A DNA stretch of 64,000 nucleotides from Sphingobacterium spiritivorum ATCC 33861 (GCF_000143765.1 NZ_GL379778.1:1-64000), one strand, 5' to 3'. Shown: positions 42,707 to 53,138, numbered from the stretch's first letter. Made by a program: numbers and translations. Notes: generated by a model from the letters alone, not told the origin.

Positions 42707-44461
42707 ATGGATACAGCTGCAAAAGCGAGAAAAAAGGGAATTGTCCGGTTGCTGGAGATAGCCGGCAAAGAAAAGAAGCTATTGATTATTTCGGGTCTGC
42801 TGGCCATTTTACATGCACTATTGAGTCTGGTGCCCTATGTGCTTGTTTTTTATATTGTGCGGGAACTTACAAAAGATACAGTAGATTTTGGATCTTCTGG
42901 TCAGTATATACGTTATGCTATTCTTACAGCTGTGCTGAGTATGACCGTTCTATATATTTCCGTTATAATCTCTCATCTTGCGGCCTTTAATATTCTTTTT
43001 GAATTAAGAAAATTCATGATTGCTAAGATTGGAAAGCTTCCGATTGGTTATCTTTTTAACCGAAGTTCTGGTGCTTTACGTAAAATACTGGCTGATGATG
43101 TGGAACGTATAGAGACATTTATAGCACATCAGATCCCTGATTTTGTAAAAGGGGTAACATTACCGGTTGTTACTATTTTCTTCTTGTTTACGCAGGACTG
43201 GAGATTGGCTCTCGTTAGCTTTATTCCGCTAATTATACTGGCAATATGGATTCCCCGTGCATATGGTGGTAAGAACAAAGAACTTATACGCAATTATCAT
43301 CAATCACTGGAAGATATGAATGTGGGTATAGTGGAGTATGTAGGTGCTATTCCGGTGATGAAGATCTTCGGAACATCCGCGGAGACTTTTGAGAAATACG
43401 GGAATACGGTTCGCCGCTTTAATGTATTTGTTGGTGAATGGATCAAAAACAGCACACCTGCCTTTGCTGTTTTTATAAGTTTTGTGAGTAATGCGATGTT
43501 GCCTGTCCTGATTGCGGGTCTGTATCTCTATTTTAACCATGGAGTCACCTTAGCTACTCTTTTGCTTTTTTTGATTCTGGGTACCGGATATATCAAGCCA
43601 TTGTTTGTCCTGAATAATATGGGAATGCAGTTGTCTGTTATCAATCGTGGAGTAGAACAATTGGATGAACTGCTGGATGAAGAAGGACTCGTTGAAAAAG
43701 AAGTTCGACAAACTCCGGAAGTATTTGACCTGCAGTTTGAGAACGTTTCCTTTTCATATGATAATAAGGTTTCTGTTCTAAAAGATATTAGTTTCAAAAT
43801 TCCTGAAAAAGCTGTTGTAGCTCTTGTTGGTCCTTCGGGGGCAGGTAAGAGTACGGTCGGGCAGCTTATCCCCCGATTTTGGGATATCCATAGCGGCAGT
43901 ATCCGTATTGGCGGAATAGATATCAAAGAATATCCTGCTGCACAGTTGATGGAGCTGGTTTCTTTTGTCTTTCAGGACAGCTTTATGTTTCAGCAGTCGA
44001 TGTATGAAAATATACGTATGGGAATGGATAAGACTTATGAAGAAGTTATGAAGGCTGCCAAAGCAGCACAGATTCATGAAGAGATCTTGTCTCTCCCTGA
44101 AGGTTATGAAACTTTATTCGGACAGGATGGGGTACACCTGAGTGGAGGTGAACAGCAACGGATCCAATTGGCCAGAGCCATTCTAAAAAATGCTCCTGTT
44201 CTGATTTTGGATGAAGCAACAGCTTTTGCAGATCCGGAAAGTGAGTATAAGATACTGCAGGCATTCAGCGAACTGATTAAGGATAAGACGGTTTTGATTA
44301 TTGCGCATAGGCTCAGTACGATTACGGACGTAGATTCGATACTGGTATTTGATAAAGGAAACCTGACGGATCAGGGTACGCATGAAGTATTGCTGGAAGA
44401 AAGTGAGTTATACCAACGTATGTGGAATGCACATACAAGGGCTAAAGAATTTGTAATATAA
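42707..44461 (+). CDS. ABC exporter half-transporter (permease-ATPase fusion)
   Basis: The protein has 584 residues from the ATG at 42707; an earlier in-frame ATG at 42641 would start at the predicted transcription start, so I prefer the later one. The six-helix membrane domain (about 10-305) is followed by an ATPase domain with Walker A Gly-Pro-Ser-Gly-Ala-Gly-Lys-Ser-Thr (about 375-383), Leu-Ser-Gly-Gly-Glu (about 478) and Walker B Leu-Ile-Leu-Asp-Glu-Ala. The D-loop is Phe-Ala-Asp instead of Ser-Leu-Asp. It probably forms a heterodimer with the next gene, as IrtA/IrtB and YbtP/YbtQ do in siderophore or peptide transport. Confidence 0.9.
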   Translation: MDTAAKARKKGIVRLLEIAGKEKKLLIISGLLAILHALLSLVPYVLVFYIVRELTKDTVDFGSSGQYIRYAILTAVLSMTVLYISVIISHLAAFNILFELRKFMIAKIGKLPIGYLFNRSSGALRKILADDVERIETFIAHQIPDFVKGVTLPVVTIFFLFTQDWRLALVSFIPLIILAIWIPRAYGGKNKELIRNYHQSLEDMNVGIVEYVGAIPVMKIFGTSAETFEKYGNTVRRFNVFVGEWIKNSTPAFAVFISFVSNAMLPVLIAGLYLYFNHGVTLATLLLFLILGTGYIKPLFVLNNMGMQLSVINRGVEQLDELLDEEGLVEKEVRQTPEVFDLQFENVSFSYDNKVSVLKDISFKIPEKAVVALVGPSGAGKSTVGQLIPRFWDIHSGSIRIGGIDIKEYPAAQLMELVSFVFQDSFMFQQSMYENIRMGMDKTYEEVMKAAKAAQIHEEILSLPEGYETLFGQDGVHLSGGEQQRIQLARAILKNAPVLILDEATAFADPESEYKILQAFSELIKDKTVLIIAHRLSTITDVDSILVFDKGNLTDQGTHEVLLEESELYQRMWNAHTRAKEFVI

Positions 44462-44539
44462 TGGATAATATGCCTTTTAAGGACATGACTGTCCTGACCT
44501 TTTAATTGAATAATACATAGTATATAAGTATAAAATAAT

Positions 44540-46276
44540 ATGATACAACATTTGAGATATGTGACTGCTCTGAATCACGGAGGAACACGCAAGATGATTT
44601 TTTGGGAGATTTTGCACAGCATCTTTGTGGCTGCACCTTCAGGTATTTTGCTGGTCGTAATCTGGGAACTGTTTTCTGATAAGCCGGACATGACAAGAGT
44701 ATCAGGAGCTGTGATCCTGATGAGTATAATGCTGATCACACAGTTTTTTATTGCTTCGAAGACAATGGTAGGTTCTAATTTGCTGGTATACGGGCTTGCG
44801 AATCAATTGCGGATCAGGCTTGGCAATCGTCTTCAGAAATTTTCTTTAGGTTTTTTTAAGCAGAAAGATCCGGGAGAGATAGCTGGTATTGTGTTGCAGG
44901 ATGTTGCCAGTTTTGAAGGGATTTTTGGACACAGTGTCGGAAACCTGGCATCAGCTGTTTTCGGAACAACAGTTTTATCCATCTTTCTGTTTGCTTACGA
45001 CTGGCGTCTGGCACTTTGCCTGCTCGCTGTGCTTCCGTTGATATATCCGGTATTGCTGATTTCCAATAGTCTGGTTTCTTCCTTAGGCAAAAAACAGATT
45101 GCAGCACGCAATAGTGTTGGGGCTAAATTTCTGGAATATGTACAGGGAATTCTCCATCTCAAATCTTATGGTTTGGTCGGGGATAAGAACAAAAATCTTG
45201 AAAATGCTTTTGATGAACTGCGAAAAAGAAGTATACGTCTGGAAGCTGTTCCAGGACCGTTTCTGGTCACCGCTTCTGTATTTTTTGAGGTTGGATTTGT
45301 CGTTATGTTAGGTCTGGGATTGTATTATCTTTCGAAGGGCAGCATTACTATTCCTGTGTTGATCACTTTTCTGATTATGGGCTATAATTTGTATACCCCA
45401 TTAAAGGTATTAATGGTGGACTACCTCACCCTGCGGTATATGAATGAGAGTCTCGGCCGGATTATCAATGTACTGGAAGAACCTACTATGGAAACGGACA
45501 GAAATGAGTTTCCGACGCGTTTTGATATCGAATTTGATCAGGTAAGTTTCGGTTATCAGGATCGTATGACAGTACGTGATCTTACATTTCATGTTCCCGA
45601 GCAGTCCATGCTTGCATTGGTCGGTCACTCCGGATCCGGTAAGACGACGATTGCTTCGCTGATCGCCCGTTTCTGGGATGTCAATAGCGGATCTATAAAA
45701 ATAGGAGGGGTAGATATTCGTCATATTAATCAGGACAGGTTCTATTCGCTGATCAGTGAGGTGTTTCAGGAGGTTTACCTGTTTGATGATACGATTTATA
45801 ATAATATAAAGATTGGAAAGCCGCATGCCAGTTCAGAAGAGATTATTGAGGCTGCTGAAAAAGCAATGGTGCTGGATTTTGCATGGGAATTTCCCAATGG
45901 TATGTATACACGTGTGGGTGAGAAAGGATGTATGTTGTCCGGAGGACAAAAACAACGTATCAGCATTGCAAGAGCCTTGCTGAAAGATGCTCCCATTGTA
46001 CTGCTCGATGAAGCTACTGCAAGTCTGGATCCTGAAAATGAGATCTATATTCAGCAGGCTATTCAGGAACTCGTCAAATCCAGAACAGTAATAGTCATTG
46101 CTCATAAGTTGGCTACTATTCAGAAAGCTCAGCAGATACTGGTGCTGCAAAATGGAGCAATACTGGAAAGAGGGACGCATGAAGAGCTGATCAGCAAGCA
46201 GGGAAAATATGAGAAACTCTGGAATATCCAGCAACAATCCGGTGGCTGGAAAGTGAAAAGCAGCGTGCAGGGCTGA
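44540..46276 (+). CDS. ABC exporter half-transporter, second subunit
   Basis: The protein has 578 residues. Six membrane helices (about 20-300) are joined to an ATPase with Walker A Gly-His-Ser-Gly-Ser-Gly-Lys-Thr-Thr, Leu-Ser-Gly-Gly-Gln-Lys-Gln-Arg and Walker B Val-Leu-Leu-Asp-Glu-Ala-Thr-Ala-Ser-Leu-Asp. Its D-loop is canonical, unlike that of the partner. It lies 78 bases after the first subunit and is followed by a hairpin. With the AraC gene this resembles siderophore-linked transporter loci, but there is no biosynthesis gene to confirm it. Confidence 0.9.
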   Translation: MIQHLRYVTALNHGGTRKMIFWEILHSIFVAAPSGILLVVIWELFSDKPDMTRVSGAVILMSIMLITQFFIASKTMVGSNLLVYGLANQLRIRLGNRLQKFSLGFFKQKDPGEIAGIVLQDVASFEGIFGHSVGNLASAVFGTTVLSIFLFAYDWRLALCLLAVLPLIYPVLLISNSLVSSLGKKQIAARNSVGAKFLEYVQGILHLKSYGLVGDKNKNLENAFDELRKRSIRLEAVPGPFLVTASVFFEVGFVVMLGLGLYYLSKGSITIPVLITFLIMGYNLYTPLKVLMVDYLTLRYMNESLGRIINVLEEPTMETDRNEFPTRFDIEFDQVSFGYQDRMTVRDLTFHVPEQSMLALVGHSGSGKTTIASLIARFWDVNSGSIKIGGVDIRHINQDRFYSLISEVFQEVYLFDDTIYNNIKIGKPHASSEEIIEAAEKAMVLDFAWEFPNGMYTRVGEKGCMLSGGQKQRISIARALLKDAPIVLLDEATASLDPENEIYIQQAIQELVKSRTVIVIAHKLATIQKAQQILVLQNGAILERGTHEELISKQGKYEKLWNIQQQSGGWKVKSSVQG

Positions 46277-46345
46277 TAAATCTTACAAAACAGGTTAGCT
46301 GCAGACCGATTGACTGTATTTTTTTATTGGCGTTTAGTGTTTGAG

Positions 46346-46373
46346 GCCAGATCATATTTTGATCTGGCTTTAC
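46346..46373 (+). terminator. Hairpin after the ABC operon
   Basis: GCCAGATCA (46346-46354) and TGATCTGGC (46360-46368) form a perfect 9-bp stem with a 5-nt loop, followed by a short TTTACT tract. It is a weak intrinsic terminator or a stabilising hairpin. Confidence 0.6.
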
Positions 46374-46541
46374 TGTTTGGTTATCAGAGGTAATGATGAA
46401 AAATTAAAAAATCATTTCTATCTTTATATCAACCGCATGGCTGTATGTGAATATTGCAAAGTGTAATGTTAACATACGCTTTATATTGCGGTAAAATGAT
46501 AAACCTATTTTTAGCCACTGTTCACACGTTAATATTTAGTT

Positions 46542-47069
46542 ATGTCGGCTGATTTTACTGATCAGACCTCTGATTTTACCACTTTTGAATCGCTTTACAA
46601 AGCATGGAATACCCGTGTGTATGCCTATGTGCTCAAAAAAACGGGTTCAACCTTTGTGGCTGAAGAGGTTGTACAATTGGTATTTATCAAAATATGGAAG
46701 AACAGTCAATATGATCTCAAACATATCAAGTGGGAAGCTCAGTTATTTTGTGTTACACGCTCAGTCATGATCGATTATATGCGGCAATCTGCACGATACA
46801 GCCGTAACGATAGTTTGTGGGAAGGATCTTCGGATTATCATTATCAGACAGAAGTGGAAGACCGTGAAAATATGGAACGCTTAAGGCAAGAGGTCGACCG
46901 TATGCCTCCCATGCGTCAGACTGTATTCCGGATGAGTCGCTTTGAACATCAGACTTATGCCCAAATCGCAGAACGTCTGCAGATCTCTGTCCGCACCGTA
47001 GAGAACCATATCGCTTCTGCTCTGAAGGTGCTCAAAAAAAACTTATTCTTTCTGCTATTCTTTTTTTAA
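46542..47069 (+). CDS. ECF RNA polymerase sigma factor
   Basis: The protein has 175 residues. Region 2 (about 18-90, Glu-Glu-Val-Val-Gln-Leu-Val-Phe-Ile-Lys-Ile-Trp) and region 4 (about 112-165, Met-Pro-Pro-Met-Arg-Gln-Thr-Val-Phe and Thr-Tyr-Ala-Gln-Ile-Ala-Glu-Arg-Leu-Gln-Ile-Ser-Val-Arg-Thr-Val-Glu) are intact. It belongs to the large Bacteroidota group of sigma factors paired with FecR. The last ten residues are very hydrophobic (Phe-Phe-Leu-Leu-Phe-Phe-Phe). It is directly followed by fecR, susC and susD. Confidence 0.92.
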   Translation: MSADFTDQTSDFTTFESLYKAWNTRVYAYVLKKTGSTFVAEEVVQLVFIKIWKNSQYDLKHIKWEAQLFCVTRSVMIDYMRQSARYSRNDSLWEGSSDYHYQTEVEDRENMERLRQEVDRMPPMRQTVFRMSRFEHQTYAQIAERLQISVRTVENHIASALKVLKKNLFFLLFFF

Positions 47070-47123
47070 TTTTTTTTCACTGCTGACTAGGGGGAATGCG
47101 TACTGACATCGTATACCTATCAG

Positions 47124-48191
47124 ATGAACATCAGTAGAGAACTAATCAATAAATTTTTAAGAGGCCAGTGCACGCCCGAAGAACATGCTTTTGTACGGGC
47201 ATATCTGGAAGAGCATGGCGAAGATGCAGCAGCTTTCTTCCCGGAAGAGGAGTGGACCGAATGGTCTGAAGATAACTCGTATGATGAGTCACGACAGGAT
47301 GAAATCTTTCAACTGATTGTTCAGCAGTTGCAGGAAGAAGAGGTACAACCACGTCTGTATCTTTCATTTTTGTACAGAGTGGCAGCTGCCGCTATATTGC
47401 TTCTTGTGTGTGCTCTGGGAGAGCGTGCTACCCGGCATGATCAGGCTCCGCTTATAACAGGAATTCAGAGAGAAATTCCTACACTGTATCGTATCAATGC
47501 GAGTAATCAACCCATGAATATTGTCATGAGTGACAGCAGTTCGGTATTACTTTATCCGAATGCGGAACTGCGCTATGCCGAAAATTTTAAATGGAAAAAC
47601 AAACGTGAGATCTGGCTGGTCGGAAAGGCAAAGTTTTCTGTTCACAAGGATAAGACAAAGCCATTTATGGTGTATTCGGACCGGCTTGTTACGACGGCAC
47701 TTGGTACACAGTTTATAGTAGATGCTCCCCGGCAGGCTAAACATGTGGCAATACGATTGTTAGAGGGTTCTATTCGTGTGGAAGATTATCAGGAAAAAAT
47801 AAATGGTCAATATATAAGTCAGATCCTCCGGCCCGGAGAAGAAGTCAATATTCAGTTGTCAACGCTTTCGCTATTGGCTGATGTTCTGAAGAAAGCTCCT
47901 GTATCACCAGATCAAAGAAATGCCTCTGCTGTTTCAAAACCTGAAGAACTGGCATTTAAGAATAAGAAGCTAGCCGAAGTACTCAGCGAAATAGACAAGG
48001 CTTACGGTACGGATACGCGATGGTCAATAGCGGGTATAGAAAAGCTTCACTTTTCAGGAAGGTATGAACGTAATGCTGATAATTACCGGGTCATCCTGAA
48101 TGATATAGCCGTGCTGCATCACCTGATCCTGAAGATTGATGATAACGGCAAGGGAGCACAGTTGAAACAAGAAATAAATAAATCCGAATAA
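47124..48191 (+). CDS. FecR-family anti-sigma factor
   Basis: The protein has 355 residues. The cytoplasmic N-terminus (1-80) should bind the sigma factor. A single membrane helix lies at about 84-101, followed by a periplasmic FecR domain (about 115-220, Thr-Thr-Ala-Leu-Gly-Thr-Gln-Phe-Ile-Val and Leu-Leu-Glu-Gly-Ser-Ile-Arg-Val). A C-terminal DUF4974 domain follows (about 270-345, Lys-Lys-Leu-Ala-Glu-Val-Leu-Ser-Glu-Ile). In related systems it transmits the occupied-receptor signal to the sigma factor. Confidence 0.92.
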   Translation: MNISRELINKFLRGQCTPEEHAFVRAYLEEHGEDAAAFFPEEEWTEWSEDNSYDESRQDEIFQLIVQQLQEEEVQPRLYLSFLYRVAAAAILLLVCALGERATRHDQAPLITGIQREIPTLYRINASNQPMNIVMSDSSSVLLYPNAELRYAENFKWKNKREIWLVGKAKFSVHKDKTKPFMVYSDRLVTTALGTQFIVDAPRQAKHVAIRLLEGSIRVEDYQEKINGQYISQILRPGEEVNIQLSTLSLLADVLKKAPVSPDQRNASAVSKPEELAFKNKKLAEVLSEIDKAYGTDTRWSIAGIEKLHFSGRYERNADNYRVILNDIAVLHHLILKIDDNGKGAQLKQEINKSE

Positions 48192-48248
48192 CAGAATATT
48201 CATGTATAAGCGATAACATTTACAGTAACAACTTTATTGAATCAGATT

Positions 48249-51200
48249 ATGAAAAAAAACAGACTTTTTGTACCGGGCATGGGGCTTACCTTTCATTTAT
48301 GGATAAAGCGGCCATCCTTAAATCCAAAGTTGTCTTATGCTTTGGCCATGTCTATACTGATCGGAGTATCGGTCGCAGAGGCGCAGACGAATGCATCCGT
48401 ATCCGGTCTGGTGCGTGATGAGCAGGGAACGAAAATATCCGGTGCTACTATTACGATAGAAAATAAATTGACGGCTTTTCGTAAAAGCAGTACAACTGAT
48501 GCGGAAGGTGTATTTGTATTTGAAGGAATACCCGCCGGCGAAGGATATACTTTTATAATCAGTTCATTGGGCTACAGTAAAAAAGAGCTTACAGGCTACA
48601 CAATCAAAAGCAATGACAAACTTGCCATCAGTGTTACGCTGGAATCCAGAAATGATGTGCTGGAGGAAGTTGTCGTGACGGCTTTGGGTATCAAACGGGA
48701 GAAAAAAGCTTTGGGTTATACTGTTGCTGAATTAAAGGGGAATGAACTTACACAGGGGAAAGAAGCGAATGTGGCCAATGCCCTGTCGGGTAAGGTAGCC
48801 GGTGTACAGGTAAGCCGTGCAGCATCAGGAGCCGGTGGTTCATCGAAAGTGATTATCCGTGGTAATAATTCACTGATCGGCAATAGTCAGCCGCTTTATG
48901 TCGTGGATGGTGTGCCGATTGACAATCAGAATTACGGTGCCGCAGGAAGTTCCGGCGGAACAGATTACGGAGATGGTATCAGTAATATTAATCCGGAGGA
49001 TATCGAAACGATATCGGTTCTGAAAGGTCCTAATGCTGCTGCACTGTATGGACAGCGGGGTTCAAATGGTGTTATTCTTATTACCACTAAAACAGGAAAA
49101 GCCGGCAGAGGATTAAATATCAATTTCAATAGTGATTTTTCTATAGGGACGGCCCTTGTGCTTCCGGATTTTCAGAATGTATACGGGCAGGGATTAAACG
49201 GTAATTTTACACATTTTAGAAAGACCGACGGGAAAATTGTAACAATGGCAGAAGCTATTGCCAACAATTACTCCGGTATGCCCAAAATGAGTGCCGGCCG
49301 GGACAGATTGATGCGGTCATCATGGGGAGCGAAAATGGAAGGACAGCAGTATGAGGATCAGTTTGGAAATGTCTTAAGTTTCACTCCGAAACCGAATACA
49401 TACGGCGATTTTTTTGATACGGAGAAACAATTTGTAAATGATCTGAGTGTAGACGGGGGTAATGAAAAGATCAACTACCGTTTTTCGTATGCCAATACAA
49501 ATATCAAGGGATATGTACCGACTAACACTATAAACCGTAACAGTCTCAACCTACGCACACAGGCCAATATCACAGATAAATTCAGCATAGATGTCAAAGC
49601 TAATTATATTATGCAGGAAGGCGTTAACCGGCCTACATTATCTGATGCATCGGACAATCCAGCTTACCTGCTGATCTCGCAGCCCAGAAGTATGGGAATG
49701 GATGTACTGGCCGATTATAAATGGACGAAGCATGATATTGATAATCAGCTGGGTTTTTCAAACTTATTTGAGGGATTGGAGAAAACCTATGCAACCAACA
49801 GTTCTACAGCCAATCCGTACTGGACCATACATGAAAACAGAAATACGGACAGACGTGATCGTTTGATTGGTTTGTTAAGACTGTCGTATGAGTTTGCGCC
49901 CTGGTTACGACTCACAGCTACCGGAGGTACGGATCTGTATACGGATCAGCGGTTCCGTTATCGTCCGATCGGAACATACCAGAGTCTCAATCGCAAAGGC
50001 GATATCCGGGAGGAAATTATCCGGTCCAGAGAAAACAACCTGGATGCATTGCTAAGTTCCAGTTTCAGTGCGACGGAGGATATCAAGATCTCACTCAATG
50101 CCGGGGCCAGTCATCTCAGCCGGTTTATGCGAAATACCGGAAACACAGGTAATCAGTTTATTGTTCCGGATCTGTACGTGATCAATAATACCACTACAAA
50201 TTCATATATCTTTAATCTTATTGAGTCGGAGATTAATTCGGTTTACGGATCGGGACAGATCAGCTATAAAGATTATGCTTTTCTGGATTTTTCAGCACGA
50301 AACGATTGGTCTTCTACTTTATCCAAGAATAATAATTCCTTTTTCTATCCGTCTGTCAGCGGAAGTTTGATTCTGTCGGATATATGGAAATTCAATCCAA
50401 AAGCGCTTTCATTCCTGAAAGTCAGAGCTTCATGGGCACAAGCCGGTAGTTCAGGTAATCCCTATCAGCTTACAGGAGCTTATAGTCTGAATCAGTATAC
50501 ACACGGAGGTGTGCCACTGGCAACTTTTACAGAAGTAATTCCTGATCCGGATCTGAAAAATGAACTGACTACTTCAGTCGAGTTTGGTGCTGACCTGCGT
50601 TTTCTGAATAACCGGATGAACTTTTCTTTTACTTATTACAATGCCAATACCAAAAATCAAATCTTAGATATTCCGATTGCACCTTCAAGTATGTTTAAGG
50701 TGAACCGTATTAATGCCGGAGAGATCTCGAATAAAGGGATAGAATTTGTACTGGGTGGTACGCCAGTCAAAACATCCGGTGGATTTCAGTGGGAAACATC
50801 TTTCAACTTTAACCGCAACCGCAATATGGTTAAATCTCTGGCTCCCGGAGTCGATGTTTTCCTGTTGGGATCGGATAGGGGGATCAATGTGGTAGCTGAG
50901 GTAGGTAAGCCGTTCGGACAGCTTATAGGTACGCAGTTTGCCTGGATCAAAGATGAAAACGGAAACAGACTGATTGATCCTAATACAGGTCTGCCGCTTC
51001 GTACTGCAGGACGTGTCACTACTGATCTGGGTAATGCACAACCGAAATGGCTGGGCGGATTCTCTAATACATTCCGTTATAAAGGTATAGCCTTATATGC
51101 ACTGGTAGATATCCGTCAGGGAGGTTTAATCTTTTCTCAATCTAACCGGGAGCAAATTATCTACGGTGTATCTAATAAGACAGTCGAAGGCCGTGACGGT

Positions 51201-51605
51201 ACATATGTGGCATCAGGATATCTTGGTACTTTACAGCCGGATAATACCTGGAAAAACTCAGGTGTGCAGAATACGATGCAGGTGCGGGCACAGGATTACT
51301 GGAATGTGGTGGCAGGAGAAAAGGAAGTGATGGTATCCGAGGAAATGCTTAATGACGGAAGTTATATTGCTATGCGCGAAATCAGCCTGTCCTACAGTCT
51401 TCCAAAAGGTATACTGCCTCCGAAATATATACAAGGCGCTAAAGTCGGAGTATACGGGCGCAATCTATTCTATTTTCAGCGTAAAACAGATGGATTTTCT
51501 CCTGAATCGGCTTCATTCAATACCAATAACTCTTCGATCGGTATAGAGTCAACTTCTTTACCGATGATGCGTAATATTGGAATCAATTTATCTGTAAACT
51601 TTTAA
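48249..51605 (+). CDS. SusC/RagA TonB-dependent outer-membrane transporter
   Basis: The protein has 1118 residues from the ATG at 48249 (a TTG four codons upstream is unlikely). After the signal peptide (ending Val-Ala-Glu-Ala-Gln) comes a carboxypeptidase-like beta-sandwich (about 45-125) and a TonB-box-like Val-Leu-Glu-Glu-Val-Val-Val-Thr-Ala-Leu-Gly. The plug domain (Val-Ile-Ile-Arg-Gly-Asn-Asn-Ser ... Pro-Leu-Tyr-Val-Val-Asp-Gly-Val-Pro-Ile) and a 22-strand barrel follow. No secretin/STN domain is visible. It imports an unknown substrate together with the SusD partner. No glycoside hydrolase or peptidase is nearby to suggest which. Confidence 0.93.
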   Translation: MKKNRLFVPGMGLTFHLWIKRPSLNPKLSYALAMSILIGVSVAEAQTNASVSGLVRDEQGTKISGATITIENKLTAFRKSSTTDAEGVFVFEGIPAGEGYTFIISSLGYSKKELTGYTIKSNDKLAISVTLESRNDVLEEVVVTALGIKREKKALGYTVAELKGNELTQGKEANVANALSGKVAGVQVSRAASGAGGSSKVIIRGNNSLIGNSQPLYVVDGVPIDNQNYGAAGSSGGTDYGDGISNINPEDIETISVLKGPNAAALYGQRGSNGVILITTKTGKAGRGLNINFNSDFSIGTALVLPDFQNVYGQGLNGNFTHFRKTDGKIVTMAEAIANNYSGMPKMSAGRDRLMRSSWGAKMEGQQYEDQFGNVLSFTPKPNTYGDFFDTEKQFVNDLSVDGGNEKINYRFSYANTNIKGYVPTNTINRNSLNLRTQANITDKFSIDVKANYIMQEGVNRPTLSDASDNPAYLLISQPRSMGMDVLADYKWTKHDIDNQLGFSNLFEGLEKTYATNSSTANPYWTIHENRNTDRRDRLIGLLRLSYEFAPWLRLTATGGTDLYTDQRFRYRPIGTYQSLNRKGDIREEIIRSRENNLDALLSSSFSATEDIKISLNAGASHLSRFMRNTGNTGNQFIVPDLYVINNTTTNSYIFNLIESEINSVYGSGQISYKDYAFLDFSARNDWSSTLSKNNNSFFYPSVSGSLILSDIWKFNPKALSFLKVRASWAQAGSSGNPYQLTGAYSLNQYTHGGVPLATFTEVIPDPDLKNELTTSVEFGADLRFLNNRMNFSFTYYNANTKNQILDIPIAPSSMFKVNRINAGEISNKGIEFVLGGTPVKTSGGFQWETSFNFNRNRNMVKSLAPGVDVFLLGSDRGINVVAEVGKPFGQLIGTQFAWIKDENGNRLIDPNTGLPLRTAGRVTTDLGNAQPKWLGGFSNTFRYKGIALYALVDIRQGGLIFSQSNREQIIYGVSNKTVEGRDGTYVASGYLGTLQPDNTWKNSGVQNTMQVRAQDYWNVVAGEKEVMVSEEMLNDGSYIAMREISLSYSLPKGILPPKYIQGAKVGVYGRNLFYFQRKTDGFSPESASFNTNNSSIGIESTSLPMMRNIGINLSVNF

Positions 51606-51616
51606 TATCCGGAAAA

Positions 51617-53122
51617 ATGAAACGTAGTAACATATATAAAGTAAGTTTGGGACTATTTATCGGTTCTGTCTTATTAAACAGCTGTACAAAAGATTTTGAA
51701 CAGATCAATAAACCGCCGACCTCTGTCACGACAATAGATCCGGGTCTTCTGCTGTCACGTTCTCTTCGGGACGGTAGTTTCTATGAGTCCGGCGAATTGC
51801 CGAATAATAAATTTGGATCATGGGTACAGCATTGGGCGGGAGGTCCGATTGTTCCGACATCGAGATATATCGAAGCACCGGAGAATGCGATCTGGTCACA
51901 GCACTATGATTTGCTGAAAAATCTGATGCAGATCCGTCAGGAATTAAAAGGTAAAGAAGATCTGCCGGAAGGTCGCAGTAAACTGGCGATAGCGCGAATC
52001 TATGAAATCTATATCTGGCAACGTATGACAGATCTGTTCGGAGATATACCTTTTTCTGCTGTAACGCAGGATGCGGGAGCAATACAGCGTACACCGGCAT
52101 TTGACAAACAGGAGGATATCTATCCGGTGCTGATCCAGCAACTGGATGCAGCTCTTGCCAGACTGAATGCGTCTGACAATTCGTACGGAACAGCCGATTT
52201 TTTCTACGGAGGTAATGTGTCGAAATGGGCAAAGTTTGGGAACTCTCTTAAACTGAAACTGGGTATGCGTATACGGTACGCCAATGCCCAACTGGCACAG
52301 AAGACGGTTACGGAAGCTATTGCATCTCCGTATGGATTATTGAGTTCAAATGCAGACAATGCTGCGGTTCCGACTTTCAATAATGCGCAGGCCGAAAACT
52401 ACAACCCCATGTTACGTCAGTTTATTACCGGTAGTTCGGATATTCGTTATCTCGCTAATACCCTGGTTACCACACTTAAAAATTACAATGATCCCCGATT
52501 ACCTTTGATAGCAGCTCCTACAGCTAGCTCTGCCGGTACCGGGACAGATAAGTATGAAGGAATAGGAGTGGCGCTTACGGATAATCAGTTAGCACAGGTG
52601 ATTCGCGCTAATTACTCTACGGCATCCACAAAAACCTGGTTTAGTATCTCTTTTGCACCAATTCCGAGTTACGCGCTTACGTATTCTGAAGTTGCTTTTT
52701 TCAGAGCAGAAGCAGCTTTCTTGGGTTGGGATCAGGTAGATGCAGAAAAAACATTTCAGGATGCTGTAAAGGCAGCTTTTGCCGTGTCACCCTATAATAT
52801 GGCTACTGTTCCGCAGACCTACGTCGATCAGGTTTTATCTTTTAACGGTTTATCTGCAGATCAGCGGTTAGAAAAAATCCAGACCCAAAAATGGATACAT
52901 TTGTTTGGTCGTAATTTTGAAGCTTTCGCGGAATGGAGAAGAACGGGTTATCCTGTGTTGACTCCGGGACCTATGCAAGGGTCTACAAACGGCAAGATTC
53001 CGCGTAGAGCAATATATTCTTCAGAAGAGGCTCAGCTTAATGAAGCAAATTATAAAGCTGCTGTGGAGCGGATGTCTAACGGTGATTCATTCCTGTCCAA
53101 AGTATGGTGGGATAAGAAATAG
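51617..53122 (+). CDS. SusD/RagB substrate-binding lipoprotein
   Basis: The protein has 501 residues. A lipoprotein signal ends in Leu-Leu-Asn-Ser-Cys (lipidated Cys about residue 23). The helical TPR-like core and the C-terminal Gln-Lys-Trp-Ile-His-Leu-Phe-Gly-Arg-Asn-Phe-Glu-Ala-Phe-Ala-Glu-Trp-Arg-Arg-Thr-Gly segment are typical of the SusD_2 branch. It covers the SusC pore and captures the substrate at the surface. It starts 11 bases after susC and ends in a terminator. Confidence 0.92.
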   Translation: MKRSNIYKVSLGLFIGSVLLNSCTKDFEQINKPPTSVTTIDPGLLLSRSLRDGSFYESGELPNNKFGSWVQHWAGGPIVPTSRYIEAPENAIWSQHYDLLKNLMQIRQELKGKEDLPEGRSKLAIARIYEIYIWQRMTDLFGDIPFSAVTQDAGAIQRTPAFDKQEDIYPVLIQQLDAALARLNASDNSYGTADFFYGGNVSKWAKFGNSLKLKLGMRIRYANAQLAQKTVTEAIASPYGLLSSNADNAAVPTFNNAQAENYNPMLRQFITGSSDIRYLANTLVTTLKNYNDPRLPLIAAPTASSAGTGTDKYEGIGVALTDNQLAQVIRANYSTASTKTWFSISFAPIPSYALTYSEVAFFRAEAAFLGWDQVDAEKTFQDAVKAAFAVSPYNMATVPQTYVDQVLSFNGLSADQRLEKIQTQKWIHLFGRNFEAFAEWRRTGYPVLTPGPMQGSTNGKIPRRAIYSSEEAQLNEANYKAAVERMSNGDSFLSKVWWDKK

Positions 53123-53138
53123 TATATAATATCACATT

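Noticed and set aside
41553..46276. A siderophore biosynthesis cluster around the AraC/ABC genes
   Set aside because: Only the regulator and transporters are present; no synthetase or NIS-type gene occurs in the window.
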